The notes below the pieces were generated by a model, which ran no database searches, was not told the DNA's origin, and worked only from the letters and a program-made list of their open reading frames with translations. The translations under genes and the position numbers were made by a program. A stretch of DNA of 14,048 bases from the NCBI GenBank assembly GCA_023450745.1, contig JAEXGR010000013.1, forward strand, positions 1-14,048, given 5' to 3'. Below, piece after piece: positions 1-5,512 of this stretch; positions within the stretch are counted from its first letter, which is position 1, and each line of letters opens with the position of its first letter. This DNA comes from Synergistota bacterium (GTDB lineage Bacteria; Synergistota; Synergistia; Synergistales; Synergistaceae).

Positions 1-42
1 CGCGCCACTTTATTAAGTGCGAAGCACGGAATAGTTGTTTAT

Positions 43-120
43 GGTGAGTGTAGCTCAATTGGTTAGAGTACCGGATTGTGGTTCCGGTGGTTGCGGGTTC
101 AATTCCCGTCACTCACCCCA
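43..120 (+). tRNA. tRNA-His (GTG)
   Basis: Cloverleaf with acceptor GTGAGTG (44-50) pairing CACTCAC (110-116). The histidine-specific extra G(-1) at 43 faces C73 at 117, and an encoded CCA ends at 120. The anticodon stem is CCGGA/TCCGG and the loop (76-82) holds anticodon GTG at 78-80. The G(-1):C73 pair is the known identity element of histidyl-tRNA. It is the first of three closely spaced tRNAs that are probably co-transcribed. No promoter is evident in the 42 bases before it, so transcription probably starts outside the window. Confidence 0.96.
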
Positions 121-144
121 CTAAATAACTTTCGTTAAATGGTT

Positions 145-220
145 GGATCGTTAGCTCAACTGGCAGAGCACCTGACTCTTAATCAGGGGGTTACAGGTTC
201 GATTCCTGTACGATCCACCA
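145..220 (+). tRNA. tRNA-Lys (CTT)
   Basis: Acceptor GGATCGT (145-151) pairs with ACGATCC (210-216), followed by A73 and an encoded CCA to 220. The anticodon stem CCTGA/TCAGG encloses loop 176-182 with anticodon CTT at 178-180, reading AAG codons. It lies 24 nt after tRNA-His and 11 nt before tRNA-Val with no terminator between, so it is probably processed from a common transcript. Confidence 0.96.
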
Positions 221-231
221 TTTTGTTATCT

Positions 232-306
232 GGGCGATTAACTCAGCGGTAGAGTGTCACCTTCACACGGTGGAAGTCGTTGGTTCGAACCCAATATCGC
301 CCACCA
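232..306 (+). tRNA. tRNA-Val (CAC)
   Basis: Acceptor GGGCGAT (232-238) pairs with ATCGCCC (296-302), then A73 and CCA to 306. The D-stem is ACTC/GAGT and the T-loop is the usual TTCGAAC. The anticodon stem TCACC/GGTGG (one T-G pair) encloses loop 262-268 with anticodon CAC at 264-266, reading GTG. It is the last member of the cluster and is followed 10 nt later by an intrinsic terminator. Confidence 0.94.
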
Positions 307-533
307 TCGCTATTACAGGACTTTCGGAAGTTTCCGGAAGTCCTTTTTGTTTGCTGGGCCGCCGTCAGTCTGTCAAGCAAAAAGAGGCCGGGATTTTCCT
401 CCAGCCCCACAAGCGCCGGGTTTGCCGGTTCCGGCAGTTTGGCGTTTACGCTGGAGGTTTCGGGCGGCGCTTCGGCGGCGGCTATCTTCCCGGAACCGCT
501 ATCGCGCATAAGCGAATTTCCCCCTAACGTCAT
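243..533 (-). CDS. Unrecognised small ORF with good RBS, partly antisense to tRNA-Val
   Basis: This 96-codon frame is not recognised. Its ATG (531-533) is preceded on the minus strand by AAGGAG (540-545) at a spacing of 6 nt, a good Shine-Dalgarno. A TATAAC box further upstream, within about 583-590, could be its -10. The product is hydrophilic, rich in Ala, Pro, Glu and Ser, with no membrane segment or known motif. Its last third reads through the tRNA terminator hairpin and the complement of tRNA-Val before stopping, which is unusual for a functional gene. It may be a truncated remnant whose original 3' end was lost, a small protein, or a chance frame. The stretch 349-576 holds no other recognisable gene. 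Confidence 0.25.
   Translation of the reverse strand: MTLGGNSLMRDSGSGKIAAAEAPPETSSVNAKLPEPANPALVGLEENPGLFLLDRLTAAQQTKRTSGNFRKSCNSDGGRYWVRTNDFHRVKVTLYR
317..348 (+). terminator. Intrinsic terminator of the His-Lys-Val tRNA cluster
   Basis: A nearly perfect inverted repeat (317-329 with 332-344, 13 pairs including one T-G) forms a stem that is immediately followed by a T run at 344-348. Its position 10 nt after the CCA of tRNA-Val makes it the end of the tRNA operon. Confidence 0.88.
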
Positions 534-576
534 TAAGCGCTCCTTATTTTCGCGGGGCGTTGAAAGAAATCTTTTC

Positions 577-605
577 TTGCGTTATATCAAAAGGCAGGGT
601 AAAAT
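577..605 (+). promoter_or_regulatory. Promoter of tRNA-Leu
   Basis: TTGCGT (577-582) and TAAAAT (600-605) are separated by exactly 17 nt, matching a housekeeping sigma-70 type promoter. The predicted start near 612 leaves a leader of about 6 nt before the mature 5' end at 618. This indicates that tRNA-Leu is transcribed separately from the upstream tRNA cluster. Confidence 0.75.
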
Positions 606-617
606 GTTGTTCCGGAT

Positions 618-701
618 GCGGGAATGGCGGAATTGGTAGACGCGCAAGACTTAGGATCTTGTGTCACCGACGTAGGGGTTCAAGTCCCCTTTCCCGCACC
701 A
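618..701 (+). tRNA. tRNA-Leu (TAG)
   Basis: Class II tRNA of 84 nt. Acceptor GCGGGAA (618-624) pairs with TTCCCGC (691-697), then A73 and encoded CCA to 701. The anticodon stem CAAGA/TCTTG encloses loop 650-656 with anticodon TAG at 652-654. A variable arm follows, as expected for leucine. No strong terminator follows: a 5-bp hairpin (715-719 with 727-731) and an AT palindrome (740-753) are the only candidates. Confidence 0.96.
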
Positions 702-868
702 AACTTCTTGCGCGGGCATTTTTCCTATGCCTGGACCCATAAAAATATTTTTAGTTTTAGCTTAGAGGACATACGGGGGATCATAATGAGGAATGAAACT
801 TGCCAGCCATATTGATGTGCCCCGCCCATCATTGTGTCTCCGGCGTCGTTTTTTTATATGTCGGCATA

Positions 869-896
869 GTGACCTATTTATAAAAAATGGTATAAT
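869..896 (+). promoter_or_regulatory. Promoter of the receiver-domain gene
   Basis: A perfect TATAAT (891-896) follows GTGACC (869-874, 4 of 6 matches to TTGACA) at 16 nt. The predicted start near 903 gives a leader of about 50 nt. The surrounding 700-935 region is clearly AT-richer than the coding DNA on either side. Confidence 0.65.
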
Positions 897-914
897 TTCA
901 AATATAGAGTTTAT

Positions 915-933
915 GAGTAATCACACATTACTC
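915..933 (+). promoter_or_regulatory. Perfect inverted repeat in the leader of the receiver gene
   Basis: GAGTAAT (915-921) and ATTACTC (927-933) form a perfect 7-bp inverted repeat around CACAC. It lies about 12 nt downstream of the predicted transcription start and ends 5 nt before the Shine-Dalgarno GGAAGGAAG. It could be a repressor operator placed to block initiation, or an mRNA hairpin affecting translation or stability. The sequence does not decide between these. Confidence 0.5.
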
Positions 934-952
934 CATGGAAGGAAGAATCAAG

Positions 953-1354
953 ATGGTAGTACTGACCGGGAAACGCATATTGCTATGTGAAGATCACTCT
1001 CTAAACGCCTCTATTACGATAAAAGTACTGGAACATGAGGGCATTTCCGTGGTGCGTGCGGATAATGGCAGGTCCGGTCTCGAGCTGTTTTTGAACGAGC
1101 CGGAGGGATATTTTGACGCGATATTGATGGATATCAGCATGCCGGTGATGGACGGCCTTGACGCGGCGAGGGCCATCCGTTCGTGCGGCAAGGCCGACGC
1201 GGGGACGATACCGATAATCGCGATGACCGCGAAGGACTGCGGCGAAGACCGGGACAATTCTTTGGCGGCGGGGATGAACGCCCATTTTGCCAAGCCTGTG
1301 GACCCGACGAATTTGTATAAGATTCTCTCCGCGCTGATAAAACCGGGAGAATGA
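953..1354 (+). CDS. Stand-alone CheY-like response-regulator receiver protein
   Basis: A single-domain receiver (REC) protein of 133 residues with no output domain. From the chosen start the acidic pair is E13-D14, the phospho-acceptor D60 lies in LMDISMPVMDG, the switch Thr is T92 (IIAMTAKD) and the invariant Lys is K114 (HFAKPVD). All are present, so phosphorylation is expected. The C-terminal AGMNAHFAKPVD style resembles receivers of hybrid histidine kinases, so it may act as a phosphorelay carrier or by protein-protein contact. The ATG at 953 is preferred over the in-frame ATG at 935 because GGAAGGAAG (937-945) sits 7 nt upstream of 953. No kinase gene is in the window, so its partner is unknown. 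It has its own promoter and probably its own terminator. Confidence 0.9.
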   Translation: MVVLTGKRILLCEDHSLNASITIKVLEHEGISVVRADNGRSGLELFLNEPEGYFDAILMDISMPVMDGLDAARAIRSCGKADAGTIPIIAMTAKDCGEDRDNSLAAGMNAHFAKPVDPTNLYKILSALIKPGE

Positions 1355-2103
1355 ATTTTTTGGGACTATCGGCTGTATCTGGAGATCGCCAGCGGCCCAG
1401 CCGCTTATTTTCCATAATAACGTCCTGTTTTAAAAAGTCAAATTTTCGATATTTTATAATAGCGGAACAGTGCGCCGGCCTTTTAAAACGCGGCCTGCTG
1501 TTCTGCTTTTTGTTTTGCTCGCTGGCCGCTCCGATAGAGGCGGGAGCCTTCTCTTCGCTGGATTTTTATCGCGCGGCTAAAAAGTATCAGAGCGTAAATC
1601 CCTTTGGCGCCGCCGTTCATTGTTCGCATGAGACCGGCGACTGGCGGAGCCGCCTCTGGCGCGAGGGAAAAAACGGCGCGGGGATAAAGGCGAACAGCGC
1701 CTGGAAGGCGCTGGGAATGCCTTACATCGATATGGAGAGCGAGGAACGCCTCGGCGGTCGTAACGTCCCCGTCAGGTCTTCTTTCCGGAAATACCGCTCG
1801 CTGGAGAAATTTCTCGGCGACTACTCCCGCAAAATAAGGGAAGATTATCCCGTCTCCGCCAGGTATAATAATAATATCTGGGGATATATCGGCGGCCTCT
1901 ACAAAGGAAAGTATGGAAAGTGGGCCACCGATCATAAATATTTTGAAAAATTAGCTTTAAAAGCTGTAAAATTAGCACCGGAGATATATGGCCCCTCGTG
2001 GAAGAAGAAGCTGCGGCGGCAGTTTGAAACAGCAAGGGGCTTTGGAGTTTTGGAGAGATGGCAGGTAATGGCCATTGAAGCGGCGCTGGAGGGCGGATCA
2101 TGA
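1351..2103 (+). CDS. Secreted glucosaminidase (GH73 / FlgJ-like peptidoglycan hydrolase)
   Basis: Probable N-acetylglucosaminidase cleaving peptidoglycan glycan strands outside the cytoplasmic membrane. In the 250-residue frame, residues 45-64 form a signal peptide (basic KR, hydrophobic LLFCFLFCSLAA, likely cut after PIEA). The GH73 domain spans about 80-205. E94 in SHETG is the expected general acid, and YNNNIWGYIGG and WATDHKYFEKL are typical of the family. Specificity and a flagellar role are not shown; no flagellar genes are nearby. The start is uncertain. ATG 1351 overlaps the receiver stop, has GGGAGA directly abutting it, and adds about 45 residues of unconvincing sequence crossing a terminator-like hairpin and a TATAAT box. 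A later non-canonical start is possible, but no in-frame ATG or GTG exists before the signal peptide. Its stop overlaps the acpS ATG by 4 nt, indicating coupled translation. Confidence 0.8.
   Translation: MNFLGLSAVSGDRQRPSRLFSIITSCFKKSNFRYFIIAEQCAGLLKRGLLFCFLFCSLAAPIEAGAFSSLDFYRAAKKYQSVNPFGAAVHCSHETGDWRSRLWREGKNGAGIKANSAWKALGMPYIDMESEERLGGRNVPVRSSFRKYRSLEKFLGDYSRKIREDYPVSARYNNNIWGYIGGLYKGKYGKWATDHKYFEKLALKAVKLAPEIYGPSWKKKLRRQFETARGFGVLERWQVMAIEAALEGGS
1391..1411 (+). terminator. Probable intrinsic terminator after the receiver gene
   Basis: AGCGGC (1391-1396) and GCCGCT (1400-1405) form a perfect 6-bp GC-rich stem with a CCA loop, followed by TATTTT. It lies 37 nt after the receiver stop codon. 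It falls inside the longest reading of the downstream GH73 frame, which casts doubt on that gene's 1351 start. Confidence 0.55.
1455..1460 (+). promoter_or_regulatory. Candidate -10 box for the GH73-acpS-nnr-tsaEB operon
   Basis: A perfect TATAAT lies in an AT-rich stretch between the hairpin at 1391-1405 and the signal-peptide coding region of the GH73 gene. No good -35 box is visible at 16-18 nt, so the call rests on the -10 and on context. Confidence 0.35.
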
Positions 2104-2468
2104 TTAAAGGCGTAGGGATTGACCTCTGCGATATCGAACGAATGAAAAAGGCGGCGGCGCGCAGGGGATTTGTCGAGCGTCTCTTTTCCGCCGCCGAGAT
2201 AGAGTATGCCGGAGAGCGGGCGGACGCCGCTTCTCACTATGCCGCGGCCTTCGCCGCGAAAGAGGCTCTTGCCAAAGCCGGCGGCTGGGGGCTGGGAAGG
2301 ATGGGGCTTGACGCCTGCGAGGTGGTCCGCACTGAGAAGGGGCCCATATTTAATTTCAGCGCCGATTTTGCGAGCCGCCTCAAGGAAGAGGGGATAAGCA
2401 GAGTCTTTCTCAGCATCTCGCACGAATCCGGCATGGCGGCCGCCATGGTCGTCTTGGAGGGGGATTAA
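2100..2468 (+). CDS. acpS: Holo-[acyl-carrier-protein] synthase
   Basis: Transfers 4'-phosphopantetheine from coenzyme A to the active serine of acyl carrier protein, which is needed for fatty acid synthesis in the cytoplasm (EC 2.7.8.7). The 122-residue length is normal for AcpS-type enzymes. The N-terminal GIDLCDIERM (residues 6-15) carries the Mg-binding D8, FAAKEALAKA (51-60) carries the second metal ligand E55, and the C-terminal FLSISHESGMAAAMVV block closes the family pattern. The ATG overlaps the GH73 stop (ATGA), and its TAA shares one base with the ATG of the next gene (TAATG), so it belongs to one operon. Pairing acpS with the NAD(P)H-hydrate repair gene is a common bacterial gene order. 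Confidence 0.95.
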   Translation: MIKGVGIDLCDIERMKKAAARRGFVERLFSAAEIEYAGERADAASHYAAAFAAKEALAKAGGWGLGRMGLDACEVVRTEKGPIFNFSADFASRLKEEGISRVFLSISHESGMAAAMVVLEGD

Positions 2469-4006
2469 TGAAAAATTTCTATTTACCGGCGGATGTTCGC
2501 GAAGCCGATGTTACCGCCGCTGATAAATATGGCGCGCCGTCTGTGGTGCTCATGGAAAACGCCGCAAAAAACGCCGCCAAGGAGGCGGCGGCGCTGGCAG
2601 GCGGTTATAAGGGCAGTTTTATCGTATTAGCGGGGCGCGGAAATAACGGCGGCGACGGCTTTGCCGCGGCGCGCCATCTGATCATCGGCGGCGCCGCCGC
2701 GGTGACTGTGTTAAAAAGCGACGCCGACGAAGCCTACAAAAACGACGCCGCCGTAAATCTGACGATATTGAGGCGGCTGGGCGGTGAAAGCTTGAGGATA
2801 TTCGATACGCCTGAGCTGAGCGACGCCGGGATATCCGCGCTGCTTGACGGCGCCGGCTGTATCGTGGATGGATTGCTTGGCACCGGGACTACGGGGGCTC
2901 CCCGCAAAGAACCGGCGCGCCTTATCCGGCTTCTTGAGGGCCGGAAAAACATCCTCGCCCTCGATATACCGTCGGGGATAGATCCGGAAAGCGGCGTCGT
3001 ACACGACCCCTGCGTGAAAGCCGCCGTGACCGTCACTTTTTTGGCTCCCAAACGGGGAATGGCCTTTCAGCCGGCGCGCGAGGCCTGCGGCAAGATAATT
3101 ACCGCGGATATCGGCATGCCGCCGGAGGCGATACTGCCTCGGGAACCGGCGCTGCGCCTCTACGAAAAAGACGACCTGCACGCGATGCTGCCGCAAATTC
3201 ACCGTAACATACATAAGAGCGAACGCGGCAACCTGCTCATATACGCCGGCAGCGGGAATTACCGGGGCGCGCCGCTGCTCGCCGCCAGCGGGGCGCTGCG
3301 CGCGGGCGCGGGACTCGTCTTTCTGGCGGTTCCTGATTTTATCGCGCCGTATGCCGCCGCCGAGCTGCCAGAGGCGATCGTCTTGCCGCTTGCCACAAGA
3401 AACGGAGAGGTCGAGAGCGCGCCGGCGGCGGCCGTCATCTCCGAACAGCTGCCGAAATGCGCGGCGGTGGCCGCCGGTCCAGGCTGCGGGCGCTCGGAGG
3501 GAGCGGAGGAGCTCTTTCTCTGGCTTTGGAAAAATTGCCGTCTGCCGCTGCTGCTGGACGCCGATATGCTGTGGTTCTTCGCCCGGCATTTGCCGGAGCT
3601 CGCGCCGCGCGCGGACGTCCTGCTTACGCCGCACAGCGCCGAGGCGGGACGCATCCTGGGACTGACGCCGGCGGAGGTCGACGCGAAGCGCGCGGAGTGC
3701 GCCTTGGCGCTGGCCGGCAAAACCGGACAGGCGCTGCTTAAGGGAAGAGATACTCTGATTGCCGCCGGCGGCGCGCTGCGCATGATCGGCGCTGGATCGC
3801 CGGCCCTTGCCATACCTGGTTCCGGCGACGTGCTCAGCGGTATAATAGGCGCGTTGCTCGCCGCGGGCCTTTCGGTGGCAGACGCCGCGACGGCGGGGGC
3901 GCTCGCGCACGGCTTTGCCGGAGAAGTTCTGGAGGCGCGCGCCGGGCTGCGCGGGTCGTTAGCGAGGGAGATAGCCGATGAATTACCGACAGTACTCAAA
4001 GGATAG
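2468..4006 (+). CDS. nnr: Bifunctional NAD(P)H-hydrate epimerase / ADP-dependent dehydratase
   Basis: Repairs NADHX and NADPHX, the hydrated damage products of NAD(P)H. The N-terminal YjeF_N domain (about 1-220) epimerises the R and S forms, and the C-terminal ribokinase-like domain (about 225-512) dehydrates the S form using ADP. Epimerase motifs are LMENAAKNAA (28-37), GRGNNGGDG (56-64), VDGLLGTGTTG (133-143) and LDIPSGIDPESG (165-176). Dehydratase motifs are GSGNYRGAPLLAASGALRAG (261-280), the AAGPGCG loop (335-341), LLLDAD (361-366), LLTPHSAE (385-392), KGRDT (425-429) and GSGDVLSG (451-458) with catalytic D454. The second T/G position varies slightly from the common GTGDVLAG. The full-length fusion (512 residues) matches the usual architecture. 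Its 3' end overlaps tsaE by 29 nt. Confidence 0.95.
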   Translation: MKNFYLPADVREADVTAADKYGAPSVVLMENAAKNAAKEAAALAGGYKGSFIVLAGRGNNGGDGFAAARHLIIGGAAAVTVLKSDADEAYKNDAAVNLTILRRLGGESLRIFDTPELSDAGISALLDGAGCIVDGLLGTGTTGAPRKEPARLIRLLEGRKNILALDIPSGIDPESGVVHDPCVKAAVTVTFLAPKRGMAFQPAREACGKIITADIGMPPEAILPREPALRLYEKDDLHAMLPQIHRNIHKSERGNLLIYAGSGNYRGAPLLAASGALRAGAGLVFLAVPDFIAPYAAAELPEAIVLPLATRNGEVESAPAAAVISEQLPKCAAVAAGPGCGRSEGAEELFLWLWKNCRLPLLLDADMLWFFARHLPELAPRADVLLTPHSAEAGRILGLTPAEVDAKRAECALALAGKTGQALLKGRDTLIAAGGALRMIGAGSPALAIPGSGDVLSGIIGALLAAGLSVADAATAGALAHGFAGEVLEARAGLRGSLAREIADELPTVLKG

Positions 4007-4499
4007 TTTTGCGATTGCGAGCCGCGGTCCGGAAGAGACCTTCGCTCTTGGAGAGGAGCTGGGGGAGTTGGTCTACCCCGGGCTGTTGATTTTACTCAAG
4101 GGCTCTCTGGGAATGGGGAAGACGAAGTTGATTCAGGGTATCGGCCGCGCCATGGGATGTGAGCGTATAAAGAGCCCGACTTTTATCATCATGAGCGAGC
4201 ACGAGGGGACGGTGCCGTTTCTTCATGCCGACCTTTACCGGTTGGAAGACGAGGCGGAGATTGACCAGCTTGGGATAGAAGAATATCTTGAAGACGGCTA
4301 CGCCGCCGCCGTGGAGTGGGCGGAGAGGTGGCGCGGCGCTCCGGAGGAGGGAAGGATAGACGTGGAATTTGACGCCCTCTCCGGAAGCGGCGAGTCCAGG
4401 CTCCTGACCTTCACCTGCCATGGCGACGAGCCGCGCCGGGTATTTGCCGCGCTTGCGGAAAGAATAAAGTCTATGACAGCGACGGGGAGTGCGAAATGA
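3978..4499 (+). CDS. tsaE: tRNA t6A37 biosynthesis ATPase TsaE
   Basis: ATPase that works with TsaB and TsaD in the N6-threonylcarbamoyladenosine modification of ANN-decoding tRNAs. The 173-residue protein carries Walker A GSLGMGKT (42-49), the family blocks SPTFIIM (66-72) and HADLYRL (83-89), and VEWAER (112-117). The C-terminal ~50 residues are less conserved. The start lies inside the 3' end of nnr (29-nt overlap) and the stop overlaps the tsaB ATG by 4 nt, so translation is likely coupled. TsaC and TsaD are not in the window and must be encoded elsewhere. Confidence 0.95.
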   Translation: MNYRQYSKDSFAIASRGPEETFALGEELGELVYPGLLILLKGSLGMGKTKLIQGIGRAMGCERIKSPTFIIMSEHEGTVPFLHADLYRLEDEAEIDQLGIEEYLEDGYAAAVEWAERWRGAPEEGRIDVEFDALSGSGESRLLTFTCHGDEPRRVFAALAERIKSMTATGSAK

Positions 4500-5146
4500 T
4501 AACACTGGGGATAAATTGCGCCGGGCGCTGGACGAACGTCGGCCTTGCGATAAACGGTAAGATAGCGGGCGAGTATAACCTTGAACTCGGGCGTAAACAA
4601 TCCGAAGAGCTGCCGGTGATAACGGAGGCGCTCGTTAAGGAGTCCGGGACGCGGCTTTCCGAAATTAGCCTTGTCGCGGTCGGCGCGGGGCCTGGGTATT
4701 ATACGGGCATCAGAGCCGGCATCGCCTATGGAGCCGCTTTGGCCGAGGCGCTTAAGGTGCCGGTCGTGCCGCTTTCGTCGCTTGAGATATTCATTTGGGA
4801 TCTGAAAGAAAAGTACGATTGTCTGGCGCCGGTTTTTAAAGCGAAGCGTACCCACTGCTACGCCGCCGTCTATGATTCTTCAGGCAAAAGCCTTCCTCCG
4901 GGATTTGTTTCCGAGGATGAGTTTGCAGAGATTTTACGAGGATACCCGGGCGCGGCGATAGTCTCTCCCGATATCTCTCAGTACGGCAAGCTGCGGGAGT
5001 GCGGGCATCTCGTGATAGAACGGGAAAGCGCCTCCGGCGGCTGCTGCGCGCTTATGGGGGAATTTTATGCGGCGCACGCAGCGTGCCCGCGCGAGGTTCG
5101 CGGCCTCTATCTGCGAGCCCCGGACATCGGCCCCACGAACGGATAA
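4496..5146 (+). CDS. tsaB: tRNA t6A37 biosynthesis protein TsaB
   Basis: Pseudo-enzyme partner of TsaD in the complex that transfers threonylcarbamoyl to A37 of tRNA. The 216-residue protein has the ASKHA-type N-terminus (MITLGINCAG) and the conserved loop GPGYYTGIRAGIAYGAALA (65-83). This corresponds to the common GPGSFTGLRIG with Ser-Phe replaced by Tyr-Tyr. The C-terminal RGLYLRAP matches the usual family ending. The GGGAG in tsaE 6 nt upstream serves as ribosome binding site and the ATG overlaps the tsaE stop (ATGA). It is the last gene of the acpS-nnr-tsaE-tsaB run. No convincing intrinsic terminator was found before the kor promoter. Confidence 0.93.
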   Translation: MITLGINCAGRWTNVGLAINGKIAGEYNLELGRKQSEELPVITEALVKESGTRLSEISLVAVGAGPGYYTGIRAGIAYGAALAEALKVPVVPLSSLEIFIWDLKEKYDCLAPVFKAKRTHCYAAVYDSSGKSLPPGFVSEDEFAEILRGYPGAAIVSPDISQYGKLRECGHLVIERESASGGCCALMGEFYAAHAACPREVRGLYLRAPDIGPTNG

Positions 5147-5198
5147 ATTTTTCGCAATATTTTAAAGTTGTCAGAAAATAAAGAATTTAATCTTTTCC

Positions 5199-5227
5199 TT
5201 GAATAAATCCATAAGTTTTGGCATAAT
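5199..5227 (+). promoter_or_regulatory. Promoter of the korDABC operon
   Basis: TTGAAT (5199-5204) and CATAAT (5222-5227) are separated by 17 nt, each one or two bases from consensus. The predicted start near 5234 leaves a leader of about 75 nt before the TTG start of korD. It lies in a 139-nt AT-rich gap after tsaB. Confidence 0.72.
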
Positions 5228-5309
5228 ACGAGAAGTTATGCCAATCGCGTCTCAGCAATTCTGGTTGACAGACAAAATCGATTAGATGTGTGGAAGGAAG
5301 GTGGGTCTT

Positions 5310-5510
5310 TTGGCGAAGAAGTTCAACATCGACGTAGTTGAGAAGTGGTGTAAAGGATGTGGCCTCTGTATCGCTATATGCCCCAAGAAGGTTCTGGAAC
5401 TTAACGATCAGGTTAAGTGCGTAGCGGTTCGTCCGGAGGACTGCATTGGCTGCCGTCAGTGCGAAAATATCTGCCCGGACCTGGCAATCACTGTTAAGGA
5501 GTGTGAATAA
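5310..5510 (+). CDS. korD: 2-oxoacid:ferredoxin oxidoreductase, delta (ferredoxin-like) subunit
   Basis: Small iron-sulfur subunit that carries electrons from the thiamine active site to ferredoxin. It holds two [4Fe-4S] motifs, CKGCGLCIAICP and CIGCRQCENICP, and little else. The chosen start is TTG at 5310, giving a 66-residue protein beginning MAKKFNID. AAGGTG (5298-5303) lies 6 nt upstream and the longer forms add only unconserved residues. In-frame alternatives are GTG at 5301 and ATG at 5286, the latter without a Shine-Dalgarno. It is the first gene of a four-gene operon in the order delta-alpha-beta-gamma, as in archaeal korDABC. The exact 2-oxoacid (2-oxoglutarate, branched-chain or other) cannot be told from the sequence. 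Confidence 0.9.
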   Translation: MAKKFNIDVVEKWCKGCGLCIAICPKKVLELNDQVKCVAVRPEDCIGCRQCENICPDLAITVKECE

Positions 5511-5512
5511 TC

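Noticed and set aside
43..306. Integrative-element attachment site at the tRNA cluster
   Set aside because: No integrase gene and no direct repeat of a tRNA 3' end was seen in the window.
793..990. 65-codon plus-strand frame upstream of and overlapping the receiver gene
   Set aside because: It spans the receiver promoter and leader hairpin in another frame and has no motif or convincing RBS.
2711..3910. 399-codon minus-strand frame opposite nnr
   Set aside because: Arg/Gln-rich shadow of a GC-rich gene; the plus strand carries the complete nnrE-nnrD motif set.
3259..3999. 246-codon minus-strand Ser/Ala-rich frame
   Set aside because: Low-complexity antisense shadow of the nnrD domain with no recognisable motif or RBS.
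5265..5270. Perfect TTGACA upstream of korD
   Set aside because: No -10 box at 15-19 nt downstream; the TTGAAT/CATAAT pair at 5199-5227 is better.
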